Below are positions 18,052 to 28,462 of a DNA stretch of 64,000 nucleotides, piece after piece. The notes under the pieces are model-generated. The model worked only from the letters and a program-made list of their open reading frames with translations, had not been told where the DNA came from and did no database searches. Origin of the DNA: Chlorobiota bacterium. GTDB taxonomy: Bacteria; Bacteroidota; Ignavibacteria; OLB7. The stretch is taken from contig JADJXR010000001.1 of NCBI GenBank assembly GCA_016710285.1, positions 1,488,001 through 1,552,000 on the forward strand. The letters are read 5' to 3'. How positions within the stretch are numbered: the stretch's first letter is position 1; each line of letters starts with the position of its first letter. The translations under genes and the position numbers were made by a program.

Positions 18052-19389
18052 CTACGGCATCACCGCCACCGTTGCTTGGAATTTTTGCAAGCCCTGGTGG
18101 ACGGTGATTAGGTAGCTTCCCTGATCAATCAGCGCAGTCTTCATCCAAAACATTCCGAAGCCTGTTGCCCCGGATTCGTTGTACCGCTGCCGAAGCACCA
18201 CCTCGCCAAGCGATTGCACCTTGAACGTTTGCAGATTCATCATCGTGATGTTGCACGGGGCATCCAGCGACCACTCCCCCAGCGGCACACGCAGCCAGAC
18301 TGTGGCGCGGTTTGTGGCCATGTTGGGGAGTATCGAAAACTTCACTGGCTCCTTTGGCTCGTCGGGAATTCGCGCAACCATTGGATGAAGCCCCACCCCC
18401 GTTAGCCGTGCAAGGAACATCCCCTGCGTGCGGTCGCTCCATGCATGGGCGATGTCGTTTACTTGGCGGCTGCATGAGGTGAGATACCACCGCCCATCCC
18501 ATTCCACAATTTCCCCGGCGTGCGCCGTGGAAAGGAAGTACTCGGCGCGGTCGCGGAAATCCAGCGGCGTTTCGCTGATGATATACCGCATCCCCGATCC
18601 GCTTTTGTAGAATAGATAGTACAGTCCATCTTTTTTTATCACGCATGGCGATTCCGGATGCATGTAGGTGAAGGCATCGTAGCCGCTTGTTCGGCGAATC
18701 AGCACAGGGCCACGGTCGGTCCAGTTCAGCAAATTGGGAGAAGTGGCGGCAGCCACGCAGCTGAACTCCTGGTCCGCACGCCCCTTTGCGGAATCCTCGC
18801 GCAGCCGCGCAACGAAATACATGATGTAGCCAATCGCAGAATCGTAATAGATATGCGGGTCCCGCTCGGAAACCCGAATTGTTTGGCCAGCGGCATCGCG
18901 AAACAGCGGGTTGTTCGGATGCTGCACCCATGTTGTTAAATCGGTTGAGGTGGCCAAGCAGAGGTGCTCCCCTTCCATCGGCGACCCCGGGGTTGCGGTG
19001 TAAAACATGAAATAGACCCCGTCCCGCTCAATCACGTACGGCGCGTACACATGGCCAGCATTGAACGACCCCGCCGGGCCGGTGCTGAATGCCGGGGGCA
19101 ACACCCTCCATGTTAGCAAATCAGGACTGACCGCATGGCCAATCTCGACCTCGTTGCCATCGCGGTACCATTTCTTCTTACTGATGTGGCCGGTGGTGTA
19201 CAACAGATGCCACAGCGAATCCTTGCGGATCAGGCAGTGGTCGTTGATGTAGCGGTTGGGAATCTCCAACACCTTACGGAACAACAGGCTGTCGTTGCGG
19301 AGCGCGGCGGGGTCCGTGGCTTGGGCAGAAAGCTGCGCAACGCCGAATAGCAGAAAAAGCAGAACGAGAGCGAAGTGGGAGGTTGGCAT
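18052..19389 (-). CDS. Exported five-bladed beta-propeller, glycosidase-like (GH32/43 type) with T9SS-like C-terminus
   Basis: The 445-residue product has a signal peptide (ALVLLFLLFGVAQLSAQ) and then blade-like repeats: INDHCLIRKDSLWHLLYTTG, YAPYVIERDGVYFMFYTA, ERDPHIYYDSAIGYIMYFVA, MHPESPCVIKKDGLYYLFYK and IVEWDGRWYLTSC. These fit the propeller shared by GH32, GH43 and related sugar-active enzymes. The last 95 residues (ILPNMATNRATVWLRV ... GSYLITVHQGLQKF) look like a T9SS type A sorting domain, though the usual PNP is PNM. The catalytic acids cannot be assigned. ATG 19389 is chosen for the signal peptide, 11 bases after the ROK gene stop. It is the last gene of the PBP-ROK-propeller run. 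Confidence 0.72.
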   Translation of the reverse strand: MPTSHFALVLLFLLFGVAQLSAQATDPAALRNDSLLFRKVLEIPNRYINDHCLIRKDSLWHLLYTTGHISKKKWYRDGNEVEIGHAVSPDLLTWRVLPPAFSTGPAGSFNAGHVYAPYVIERDGVYFMFYTATPGSPMEGEHLCLATSTDLTTWVQHPNNPLFRDAAGQTIRVSERDPHIYYDSAIGYIMYFVARLREDSAKGRADQEFSCVAAATSPNLLNWTDRGPVLIRRTSGYDAFTYMHPESPCVIKKDGLYYLFYKSGSGMRYIISETPLDFRDRAEYFLSTAHAGEIVEWDGRWYLTSCSRQVNDIAHAWSDRTQGMFLARLTGVGLHPMVARIPDEPKEPVKFSILPNMATNRATVWLRVPLGEWSLDAPCNITMMNLQTFKVQSLGEVVLRQRYNESGATGFGMFWMKTALIDQGSYLITVHQGLQKFQATVAVMP

Positions 19390-19400
19390 GATGGATCGTT

Positions 19401-20381
19401 TTAGCTTAGTAGTTCGGTTGCAAGCAGGCCCGCGCCAATCACCGCACTGTCGTGGCCAAGCGCTGCCGGAAGCAGGCGGATGGAGCGGAGAGGAATGTAG
19501 AAAACATGATCCGCAAGGTGACGGCGCACCGGTCCCAGCAATCCCTCCCCAGTTTGCACCACTCCTCCGCCAAGCACAATCACCTCTGGAGCCAGCACGT
19601 GGATGATGCTTCCGATCCCAATCGCCAAGTACTTCGCGGTTCCCTCCCAGATTTCTTCGGCAAGCTCGTCGCCGGCGGTGGCGGCGGCAAACACTTGCTG
19701 GGGAGTGGCAGGGGATTGCGGGTTGGAGAGCATCTGGCGAAGCAATCCGCCACGCATGGGATAGCGGGCCAATGCTTCGTTGGCTCGGCGTGCAATCGCG
19801 GTTCCGCTTGCCATCACTTCCAAGCATCCATGATTGCCGCACGGGCAACGCGGGCCATCGGTTTGCACGGTGATATGCCCCATCTCCCCTGCCCCCGAAG
19901 CCACCCCGTGGTGCAACATCCCGTTCAGTATCACGCCGCCACCAATTCCGGTGCTGATGGTGAGATAAACCATGTTGGCCGCCCCCTTCCCCGCGCCAAG
20001 CCGGTGCTCGGCAAGCGCGCCCAGATTGGCATCGTTATCCAACAGCGCGGGGACCCCGAAGGATTCGGAAAGCTGCTGGCGAAGGGGGATATCCAACCAG
20101 TTGGGAAGATGCGGGAAGTTGAGAACCGTCCCGGCAACGTGGTCCAACGGTCCACCGATGGAGATGCCGATCCCCGCAAGCTGGCCCCGGGCGTTGGACA
20201 GCAGCCCTGCGCCAATTTCCATCAACCGCTGGATGACAACGGCGGGCGTTCCCGGGGAAGGAACCGGTTCTTTCACCAACTCATCAAACACTCCAGTTTC
20301 GCGGAATGGCTCGGCCTGCGCAATCCCCACTGCCAGCTTTGTTCCACCAATGTCGAAGGCCAGAATCAGGTTGTTCGGCAT
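19401..20381 (-). CDS. ROK family sugar kinase, glucokinase-like
   Basis: The 326-residue product begins with the ATP-binding phosphate-1 motif FDIGGTKLAVGI. The sugar-binding catalytic segment LLDNDANLGALAEH (Asp as general base) and GTGIGGGVILNG follow. The zinc motif CPCGNHGCLEVMASG, with the preceding GEMGHITV His, defines the ROK family. It should phosphorylate glucose or another hexose or N-acetylhexosamine. No N-terminal helix-turn-helix is present, so it is a kinase rather than a ROK repressor. It sits 34 bases after a penicillin-binding protein gene and 11 bases before the beta-propeller gene, suggesting one transcript. Confidence 0.9.
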   Translation of the reverse strand: MPNNLILAFDIGGTKLAVGIAQAEPFRETGVFDELVKEPVPSPGTPAVVIQRLMEIGAGLLSNARGQLAGIGISIGGPLDHVAGTVLNFPHLPNWLDIPLRQQLSESFGVPALLDNDANLGALAEHRLGAGKGAANMVYLTISTGIGGGVILNGMLHHGVASGAGEMGHITVQTDGPRCPCGNHGCLEVMASGTAIARRANEALARYPMRGGLLRQMLSNPQSPATPQQVFAAATAGDELAEEIWEGTAKYLAIGIGSIIHVLAPEVIVLGGGVVQTGEGLLGPVRRHLADHVFYIPLRSIRLLPAALGHDSAVIGAGLLATELLS

Positions 20382-20415
20382 AGCGTTGCTTTGGTATCAG
20401 GGGAAAACGTTGGCA

Positions 20416-22701
20416 TTACTTCGGCTTCTCCCCGCCAAAATCTTTGTCGTTGCTGGGGGATAGGGCTTTGTCCTTGTCAACAGTGCCTTGAGGGTCGCCC
20501 TGGGGCGGAGCGGATGGTTTGTCGCCCCCTTCGGTCGAGGTCTGGCCGGCGGGGTCTTCGGTGGCATCGGTTCCCAGAACATCGCTTGGCGGGGCCGAGT
20601 TTTCGATTGGGGCATCGCCCGGGGTTAGCGTCCCCCCGCCGGCCGATCCTTTCGCCACGCCGCTAAACTCGCGCACGTCGTACGGCAAGCGGTCGTCCTT
20701 ATAGACCATGGCCATGAACCTTCCCCAAATTGGCGCGGCGGCTTTCCCCCCCTGGCCATACCACCCGGTAAACTTAATTCGATGATCGTCGAAGCCAATC
20801 CATACCCCCGCCACCAATTCCGGCGTGTAGCCCACAAACCACGCGTCGGCAAAATCGTTTGTGGTTCCGGTTTTTCCGGCTGCGGGATAGTTGAACCATT
20901 GGCGGATGGAGCTTGCCGTGCCGCCATCCACCACGCCGCGCATCATCGAGACCATCTGCCCAGCGATTTTTGCCGGCAAGGCTTCGTGCAACACACGCGG
21001 CGCTTGGTAGATCACCCGCCCCCAACGGTCCTCAATCTTCGTCACCAGAATCGGCTCCACCGCTACGCCATCGTTGGGGAAGGCGGTGTAGGCTCCGGTA
21101 AGCTCCAGCGGGGTGACTTCGGCGCTCCCCAGGGCAATGGAGGGAAGCTCAGGAATGGGGGATTTAATCCCCATATTTTTTGCCAAGCGCACCACTTTTG
21201 CCGGCGTGGTTCGCTCGCAGATCAAGCGGGCAGCAACGGAGTTGACGCTGAATTTCAGCGCGCTGCGGAGCGTCAAAGCTCCGCCGGAATTTCCCAGCAC
21301 CTGCCATGTTTCGCCGCCGGGCATTCGATAGACGAACGTTCCTGCCGAGATTCCAGAGTTTGGGTTCATCCCTTCCTCCAGTGCCGAAGCATAGACGAAT
21401 GGTTTGAAGGAGGACCCAGGCTGGCGGCGGATTTGGGTGACGTGGTTCAGCCCCATTCCGCTGGAAGGGTCGCGCCCGCCAACCAGTGCGCGAACGTAGC
21501 CGGTTTTTGCTTCCATCACCACAAACCCGGTCTCGATTTGGATTGCTTCTTTCTTCACCGAATCAATGAAGTCTGGGCGGCTGGTTAAGGCTTTCAAGAT
21601 TTTTGCGCGGTGTTCATCGTTCACCGCTGCCTTGTATTCCTCGGTGTTGCGTGCGGCACGCTCGGTGATTTGCCGCAGCAACCGCTCGCGCCCGCGCCAG
21701 CTCCAGCTTCCTTCAAACTGCCGTTGGAAACCTTCCAGATGTTCGCGCACGGCTTGGTTGGCGTACTTCTGCATCCGGCTGTCAATCGTGGTGTAGATCA
21801 CCAGGCCGTCGCGGTACAGGTTGTAGCCTTCCAGCTTCGGTTCTTTGGAAAGGATTTGGCGAACTGCCTCCACAAAATGCCCGGCAACGTTCGGCACGCG
21901 CTTCCGTTTTGCCAGCTTGATTGGGATTCCGGAGAACTTGCTGTACTCACTTCCGGTGATGTAGCCCACTTCCTGCATCAATGCCAGCACGGTGTTGCGC
22001 CGCTCGATGGCGCGGTCGTAGTGCTGCTCGATGTCGTAATTCTCCGGCCCTTTTAACACGCCAACAAGGTAGGCGCACTCGTCCAGCGAAAGGTCAATCG
22101 GGCGTTTGCCAAAGTAGATTTCGGCAGCCACCTGCAGCCCGTACGCCCCGCGCCCAAAATAGACGGTGTTGGCGTACATCTCCAGAATTTCATCTTTGGT
22201 GTAGGTGCGCTCAATCTGGACAGCGGTTAGTTGCTCGCGCAGTTTGCGGGTCATCGAAACCTCCTGCGATAAGTAGAGGTTTCGGGCAAGCTGCTGGGTG
22301 ATGGTGCTGGCCCCTTCTTTGGTAAGGTTCATCGAAAGGATGTTCTTCACCATTGCCTTGATAATCCGCTCAAGGTTCACCCCCCAGTGGTCGTAGTATT
22401 TCTGGTCCTCGGTAGCAATCAGCGCGTGGATGAAGTTGGGCGGGATGGAATCGAAGGTGATATACGTTCGGTTGTGAACAAAAAACTGGTCCAACTGCTG
22501 GCCGTCGGCACTGTAGATGCGGGTGGAGAGATCGGGGCGTGGGTTCTCAAGCTCCTCAAGGTCGGGAAGGCCGCTGAAAATTTCCACGGCAAACACCCCA
22601 GCCACTAACAGAAGGAACGCCCCCACCACCAGGGTGATGCCCATCGCCGAGCGGAAGTAGGAGCCGCGTATTCCAGAAGATGTTGGTGTATCAGAAGCCA
22701 T
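20416..22701 (-). CDS. Class A penicillin-binding protein (PBP1A family)
   Basis: A bifunctional peptidoglycan synthase of 761 residues. One N-terminal membrane anchor (ITLVVGAFLLLVAGVFAVEI) leads to a glycosyltransferase domain with EDQKYYDHWG near residue 95 and GASTITQQLARNLYLS. The transpeptidase domain has SSFK near residue 432, SVN in LKFSVNSVAA and KTGTTND near residue 611. The C-terminus is a Pro/Ser/Thr/Asp-rich disordered tail. All catalytic motifs are intact. The following ROK kinase and propeller genes are closely spaced on the same strand. Confidence 0.95.
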   Translation of the reverse strand: MASDTPTSSGIRGSYFRSAMGITLVVGAFLLLVAGVFAVEIFSGLPDLEELENPRPDLSTRIYSADGQQLDQFFVHNRTYITFDSIPPNFIHALIATEDQKYYDHWGVNLERIIKAMVKNILSMNLTKEGASTITQQLARNLYLSQEVSMTRKLREQLTAVQIERTYTKDEILEMYANTVYFGRGAYGLQVAAEIYFGKRPIDLSLDECAYLVGVLKGPENYDIEQHYDRAIERRNTVLALMQEVGYITGSEYSKFSGIPIKLAKRKRVPNVAGHFVEAVRQILSKEPKLEGYNLYRDGLVIYTTIDSRMQKYANQAVREHLEGFQRQFEGSWSWRGRERLLRQITERAARNTEEYKAAVNDEHRAKILKALTSRPDFIDSVKKEAIQIETGFVVMEAKTGYVRALVGGRDPSSGMGLNHVTQIRRQPGSSFKPFVYASALEEGMNPNSGISAGTFVYRMPGGETWQVLGNSGGALTLRSALKFSVNSVAARLICERTTPAKVVRLAKNMGIKSPIPELPSIALGSAEVTPLELTGAYTAFPNDGVAVEPILVTKIEDRWGRVIYQAPRVLHEALPAKIAGQMVSMMRGVVDGGTASSIRQWFNYPAAGKTGTTNDFADAWFVGYTPELVAGVWIGFDDHRIKFTGWYGQGGKAAAPIWGRFMAMVYKDDRLPYDVREFSGVAKGSAGGGTLTPGDAPIENSAPPSDVLGTDATEDPAGQTSTEGGDKPSAPPQGDPQGTVDKDKALSPSNDKDFGGEKPK

Positions 22702-22812
22702 TGTCGGTTATTGGAAATCGGTTAAAAAATTGCACGCGCTGATGCTTGGAACCCCAGCATCCTGCCGCCACGCAGGTCTATCGGCCTTGCTGTTTGGCTG
22801 CCCCCTGCTGCC

Positions 22813-25800
22813 TTAGAAGTCATACTCCACTGTTGTCCCACGCTCGGTTGTTGCTGGGGTAACGATCAGTTTTTGGGGGATGCGCTGGCGAAGCTCTTGA
22901 ACGTGGGAAATGATGCCGATTGCGCGGTTCGGCGAACGGAGCCGCTCCAGCCCGTTCATCACCGCATCAAGCAGCTGGCTGTCCAGCGTTCCGAATCCTT
23001 CATCAAGGAAGAAGAACTCCAAAGGCGCGTGGCCAAGCTGGATGGTGTCGCTAAGGGCCAGGGCAAGGGAAAGGGAGACAAGGAACGTTTCCCCCCCCGA
23101 TAACGAATTGACCTCGCGACGGATCCCGCCATTGCAGTTGTCAATGATGTAGAAACCGCTTTCCTTATCGCTGCGGAGTTCAAGCAAGCCATTGGTTGAC
23201 GATTCCAGCAATCGGGTGGCACGGCGGCAGACGTCGTCCAGCCGCTCGTTGGCAAGATAGTTCACAAACTGATTTTTGTGAAGGTATTTCCCCAACTGCT
23301 GAATCGTGGCCATTTGTTCGCCCACCACGCTGCTTCGTGCTTGCTGCTGATGCCACAGCTGGTTCTGTTCCTGGCATTCTTCCAACCTGCTTTGTGCCCC
23401 GCCGGCCTGGCCAATTGCGTTGTTTGCCTCCTCCTGGGCAATCCTCTGCGCCTCCCGAAGCTGCTCAACTTCCTGGTGGGTGATTGTTCGCCCGCCAACT
23501 TGCTCGCGCAACTCCGCCTCCTGTTTCCTCACCTCGCGGATATGGCCTTCGATGGTGGTGATCTCCTGGACCAATCGGCCAATCTCGGCTGGTTCTAACA
23601 ACGCCGCTGTTGCCTCCTCCTCGCTGGCAAATCCTTGCTCGGCAATCGCCGCGCGGCAGGCGGCGTTCAAGGTGTCGCGCTCCTGCTCGGCCTTGCAACG
23701 TTTGTTGAAGCACTTGTCGTTGGCCTCGCTAAGAAGATGCTGTGCCGACTGCGCCGACTCGTACTCCATTCTGGCTTCGGAGTGTTCTTTCTCGATTCGC
23801 TTCAGCTCCGCTTCCCGCTCCTCGGCAATGCGTTCAATCGTCTCCCCAGCGGCACGGTTGGGGACCAGCTTCTGGAACTCCTCTCCAATAAATTTCTTGG
23901 CTTGCTCCACCTGTGTCAACAAGCCATTCCACGCGGTCTCGGCAGCGGCATGGCGCAGCTTGGCAGCGGTTTCGGCTTCGCGGGCTGTGTCATGGTTGGC
24001 CTGCTCGGTTTTGCGTTGCGCCTCTATCTCCTCGCACTTTTTTTTCAGATCGGCGGCGGCCTTCTCCCGCTCGGCCAGCTTGACAAGCTCGGTCTCCACT
24101 TCCTCAATGGATCTGTCGCCAGCGTGCTGCTGCAGTTCTTGGCTGATTGCCTGAAGCTGGCGCGTTTGGTCCGCCACTTTTTGGGATTGCTGCTGGTGGC
24201 TGGTGTGGATGCTGGCCAATGCCCCGCCAATGGTCGCCAACTGGCTGCTTTTTTGGTTCAGAGCTTGCTCGTTGTTGGCGGCCTGCGCCTCTATCTGCTT
24301 CAGGTTTTCGGCTGCTCTGCTTTTTTCCAGCTTTGCTTCCTCGCCACGCTGGGTGATTGCCGCAATCGCCGATTCAAGATTATCGGGGGAAGGAACGGCA
24401 ATCGGTTCTGGATGCCGGGAAAGGGCTTCGCGAAGGTCGCTCATCGCCTTGTTGGCTGTGGTTCCGGCGCGGGCAATGTCCTGATGGAGTTGCTGCAACT
24501 TCGATTCGGCGGCGGCGATTTCACGATCCAGTTTTTGAAGATTCCCCGCCGCTTCTTTCCAGATCTTCTCACAACGCAGTTCCTCCCCCTGCCGTTCCTG
24601 AAGCTCCCCTTGCTCACCTTCTTCGGGGCGATACGGCGCGGGGTGGTCCAGTGCGCCACAAAGCGGGCATGGCTGACCATCGTGCAGATGGAGCGCGGCG
24701 GCGGCAAGCCCCATCCTTCGCTGCAATTCCTCGCGCCGGCTCCGGGCAGCCAAGTGGTTCGATTCGGCTTGCGAGACCTCGGGTTCCTGCGTCGCGTGGT
24801 TCCGGCGCAGCTCCGCCAGCTTGGTTTCCAATGCAGCGGCTTGCTCCTGAAGCCCATGAAGATTCAGCGTTTGGAGAACCGAGCGTGCCTCGGTAAGCTG
24901 GCTGTGGGTTGCCCGAAGGTTCTGCAAAGTTTCGCCCAGCTCGCGCTCCCGTTCCCGCGCCGCATCGCGCTGCTGGTTGGTGTTGTTGGCTGCCGCGCTT
25001 AGCTTCTCAAGCTCCTGTTTCGCGGCTTGCTCCTTCGCCTGCAATTCGGTGCGTTGGTGCTGGGTTCGTTCAAGCTCGGCTTGGTGATGGTGCAGCTGGG
25101 TGGCGGCCTCGGTGCGCTTCCAGAGTAGCTGGCGCAGCAATGTTATTTGCGCCTGCTGCTGGTGGCTAATCTCCAGCGATTTCAGTTGCTGGGTTGCTTG
25201 CTTGGCGCGCTCCTCCGTTTCCATTTTTTTGGCTTCGGCTTCCTGGCGTGCCTGCTCCCTTGCTTGCACCTGCTTGCTTGCCTCGTCAAGCAGATCTTTC
25301 CGTTTCCGCAGCTCGCCAAGGTCCCGTTGCAGCCGCTCCTTGCTCTGCTTCAATCCGTTGAGTTGTTTAACAACGTCTTCCCGTTGCTCTTGGCCTTCGA
25401 ATGCTTCCGCTGCGCGGCTCCATCGGTCGCGGGCGGCGGTAAGTTTTGGCTGGTGCGCACGCACTTTCTCCACCGATTCGTTGTACTCCTCCAACGCCTC
25501 CGCGTGGCGTTTGCGTGCTTCCGCTGCGTTGCCAATCGGCTGGCGCAGATGCTGGGCGCGTTGGGCACGGTCGCGGGCGGCATGGTGGCGGCCAAGCAAC
25601 AGTTCCTGCTCCGGCAGCGCGGCGGCGGCCCGCTCCGTTTCCGATAATCGTTCAAGAAGGGTCAGCAACTCGGCGGCGGCGGCGGCCCGCTCCGTTGCAA
25701 TGCCCAGGGCTTGCTGGGCGGCGGTGCGGGCGGCAGTTGCTTCGTCAAGGTCGCGCTTGCATCGCTCAAGAGCTTCGTCGTTGAACTGGTCCAGCTGCGC

Positions 25801-26416
25801 CAGCCCACCACTCAGTTCGGCTTGCTCGATGCCAATGGCATCCATCCGTTTTTTTAGCTTTCTATCTAACTGCTCGCCATACTGCTGCAACCCGAACAAG
25901 CGTTGCAAAACCTCGCCACGTTGCGATCCGGTTAGGGCCAAGAAGTCGGCAAATCTCCCTTGCGGAAGCATCACCGCATGGCGGAAATCCTGAAGGGTTA
26001 GGCCAATGATGTTTTGGATTGCTTTGGTCCACCTCCCCTTTTTTTTCGGCCAACACAACGTCGCATTCGGGGGTGTGGTGCGTCAGCCGTAGCCTGCGGA
26101 CTTGGGTCTCTTCTTTTTTTCGGACAAAGTGGCGCTCGGCGGTGTAGCGTTGGCGTTCGGCTCCGTTGCCAATCTCGAAAGTGAAGACAACGGAGGCATT
26201 GGTTTCTTGCTTATTCATGATTCCCTGAATGCCATACCCAGTCCGGTGGACATTGCCATACAAGGCCAGGGTGATGGCATCAAGGATGGAAGATTTTCCG
26301 CTTCCGGTGGGGCCAAAAATTCCGAACAATCCATCGGCCAACAGGTGGTCGAACTTGATGACTTGCTTCTGGCGGAAGCTATGGAACCCAGTGATTTCCA
26401 AAGTAATGGGACGCAT
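22813..26416 (-). pseudogene. sbcC: SbcC-type nuclease ATPase, split by a one-base frameshift
   Basis: SbcC pairs with the SbcD nuclease to process DNA ends and hairpins. The N-terminal part starts at 26416 (MRPITLEITGFHSFRQKQ) and has Walker A GPTGSGKSS. It runs to about 26030, where the frame breaks. The other frame continues with TKAIQNIIGLTLQDFRHAV and MLPQGRFADFLALTG, long coiled coils, the zinc hook CPLCG, the signature LSGGETFLVSLSLALAL and Walker B FFFLDEGFGTLDS. The break lies near an A8-G4 stretch on the coding strand (26035-26046); removing one base restores about 1,200 residues. All catalytic motifs are intact, so this may be a recent frameshift, transcriptional slippage or a consensus error. 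No sbcD is seen in the window. Confidence 0.85.
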
Positions 26417-26956
26417 GGTGCAGCAATGGAAAAGAAGAATGGTGAGACGGAGAGAGAGAGTAGCGACCTTCGGGCCACGCCGTTGTTGCGTGGCCACGCG
26501 GGGCAATATACAAATCCAGAGTAGGGGCGGCGAAGCCTACGATGCCGCCACCGCAGCAAGCCCCCTCCCCGCCTCCCCCAATGCTGGGGGAGGGGCTGGC
26601 AGGCGATGACCCGGGCAGCAGCGAACAACCGTTCATCGCAGAAACCACTTCCCCCCAGCATTGGGGGGACGCGCAGCCGCTTGCGGCGAAGCAGGGGGGC
26701 GCGGCGGCAAGGCCATGCCGCCCGCTCCTACCCAACCTCACCCCCCCACCCCCTCTCCGTGACTTCCTCCGCAAGCAACGCCAAAACAACCGACGGAGAG
26801 GGGGAGCAAGACCCCGGGGATTTCCGGGACACCCAATCGGCAGTGGCCTGAAACGCCCCACCCGTAACGCACGGTTGCCAAGCCCCCCAGCAACGAAGCG
26901 GCGGCCATGCTGCGGAGCTATATTGCGGCCATCATTAATCATCCGATTATCGCACA
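26417..26956. other. G+C-rich intergenic region with three hairpins
   Basis: No gene is seen between the divergent sbcC and mpl starts. A GA-dinucleotide run (26450-26460) lies in the sbcC leader. Hairpins are CCTCCCCCA/TGGGGGAGG (26572-26593), CCCCCC/GGGGGG (26651-26668) and CCCCCTCTCCGT/ACGGAGAGGGGG (26749-26804). TATATTG at 26919-26925 is a candidate -10 element for mpl. Confidence 0.55.
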
Positions 26957-28378
26957 ATGCACATCCATTTTATCGGCATCTGCGGCACGGCAATGGGGAA
27001 CGTGGCTTTGATGATGCGTGCCCTGGGCCACACCGTGACCGGAAGCGATGAGAACGTTTACCCCCCCATGAGCACCCTGCTGGCCGATGCTGGCGTTGCG
27101 ATTATGAGCGGCTTCGGACCGCAAAATCTTGACCCCGCCCCCGACCTTGTGGTGATCGGCAACCGGATGTCGCGTGGGAATAGCGAGGTGGAGGCCGCGC
27201 TGAACCAACGGCTTCGCTACACCTCGCTTCCTGAGTTGCTGAAGCAGCAGGTGATTCAGGGAAGAACCTCGATTGTGCTCTCCGGAACACACGGCAAAAC
27301 CACCACGTCATCGCTGATGGCGTGGGTGCTGGAGTCCGCCGGGCGTTCCCCTAATTTTATGATTGGCGGCGTTCCCGGGAACTTCAGCGCGGGGTGGCAG
27401 CACCGCCCAGAAAGCCACCACGTGGTGCTGGAAGGCGATGAGTACGACACCGCATTTTTCGACAAGCGGTCCAAGTTTGCCCACTACCTTCCCACGGCGT
27501 TGGTGATTAACAACATTGAGTTCGACCACGCCGATATTTTCTCTTCGCTTGATGACATCCTTCTCTCGTTCCGCCGGTTGGTGAACACGGTCCCCGGGAA
27601 CGGGGTGATTGCCGTCAACGGCGACGACCCAAACGCCACCAGCGTGGTGGCCAATGCTTTCACCACGGTGGAGACGTTCGGCCTGGGGGATGGATGCCGG
27701 TGGCGCGCTGCCAACATCGCCTACGATGCCGACGGCACCAGCTTCGACCTTCTGCGCGACGGCCAGCTGCAAGCGCGATTGCGGAGCACACTGCTTGGGG
27801 AGTTCAACGTGCGGAACGCGCTTGGGGTGGCGGTGATTGCCCAGTGGCTGGGGCTGGGTTGGGAGGAAATCAACCAGGGGATGAGCACGTTCACCAACAC
27901 CCAACGCCGGTTGGAGCGGAAGGGCGAGCACGCCGGGGTGACGATCTACGACGATTTTGCGCACCATCCAACGGCCATTCGCCAGACGCTTCGGGCGTTG
28001 CGGGTGCGGCATCCGTCGCAGCGGCTTTGGGCCATTTTTGAGCCACGCAGCAACACCACCCGCCGCAGCGTTTTCCAGCGCGAGCTTGCCGAATGCTTTG
28101 GCGATGCCGACCTGGTGGTGCTGGCACAGGTGGACCGCCTGCACGACCTTCCGCCCGACCAACGGCTGCGGCCCGAGCAAGTGATGGACGACTTGCGCCA
28201 GCAAGGAATCACCGCCTACTACCTTCCCACGGTGGATGAGATTGTGCAATGCGTTGCCAACAATGCGCGTCAGGGGGATGTTCTTATCACCCTGTCGAAC
28301 GGCGGGTTTGGCGGAATCCACGCGAAGCTGCCGGCGGCCCTGAACAACCGGAAAGAACCTTTGCTTGAAAACGAATAA
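26957..28378 (+). CDS. mpl: Mpl, UDP-N-acetylmuramate:tripeptide ligase (peptidoglycan recycling)
   Basis: Mpl joins the recovered tripeptide L-Ala-gamma-D-Glu-meso-diaminopimelate to UDP-MurNAc. The 473-residue product has an N-terminal Rossmann domain (MHIHFIGICGTAMGNVALMM), the ATP loop LSGTHGKTTTSSL near residue 110 and the Mpl-typical DEYDTAFFDKRSKF. The last also distinguishes Mpl from MurC. The central NNIEFDHADIF and the C-terminal IYDDFAHHPTAI are conserved in Mur ligases. The presence of Mpl implies a Gram-negative-type wall with meso-diaminopimelate and wall recycling. It begins a co-directional run of genes. Confidence 0.93.
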   Translation: MHIHFIGICGTAMGNVALMMRALGHTVTGSDENVYPPMSTLLADAGVAIMSGFGPQNLDPAPDLVVIGNRMSRGNSEVEAALNQRLRYTSLPELLKQQVIQGRTSIVLSGTHGKTTTSSLMAWVLESAGRSPNFMIGGVPGNFSAGWQHRPESHHVVLEGDEYDTAFFDKRSKFAHYLPTALVINNIEFDHADIFSSLDDILLSFRRLVNTVPGNGVIAVNGDDPNATSVVANAFTTVETFGLGDGCRWRAANIAYDADGTSFDLLRDGQLQARLRSTLLGEFNVRNALGVAVIAQWLGLGWEEINQGMSTFTNTQRRLERKGEHAGVTIYDDFAHHPTAIRQTLRALRVRHPSQRLWAIFEPRSNTTRRSVFQRELAECFGDADLVVLAQVDRLHDLPPDQRLRPEQVMDDLRQQGITAYYLPTVDEIVQCVANNARQGDVLITLSNGGFGGIHAKLPAALNNRKEPLLENE

Positions 28379-28462
28379 CGGCATGGCTTATCGCTGCCGA
28401 TTGGCCGCCAACGATTGGCCAGCAACCGGCCATTCAATCACCAACAACCGAATAACCGAGAC

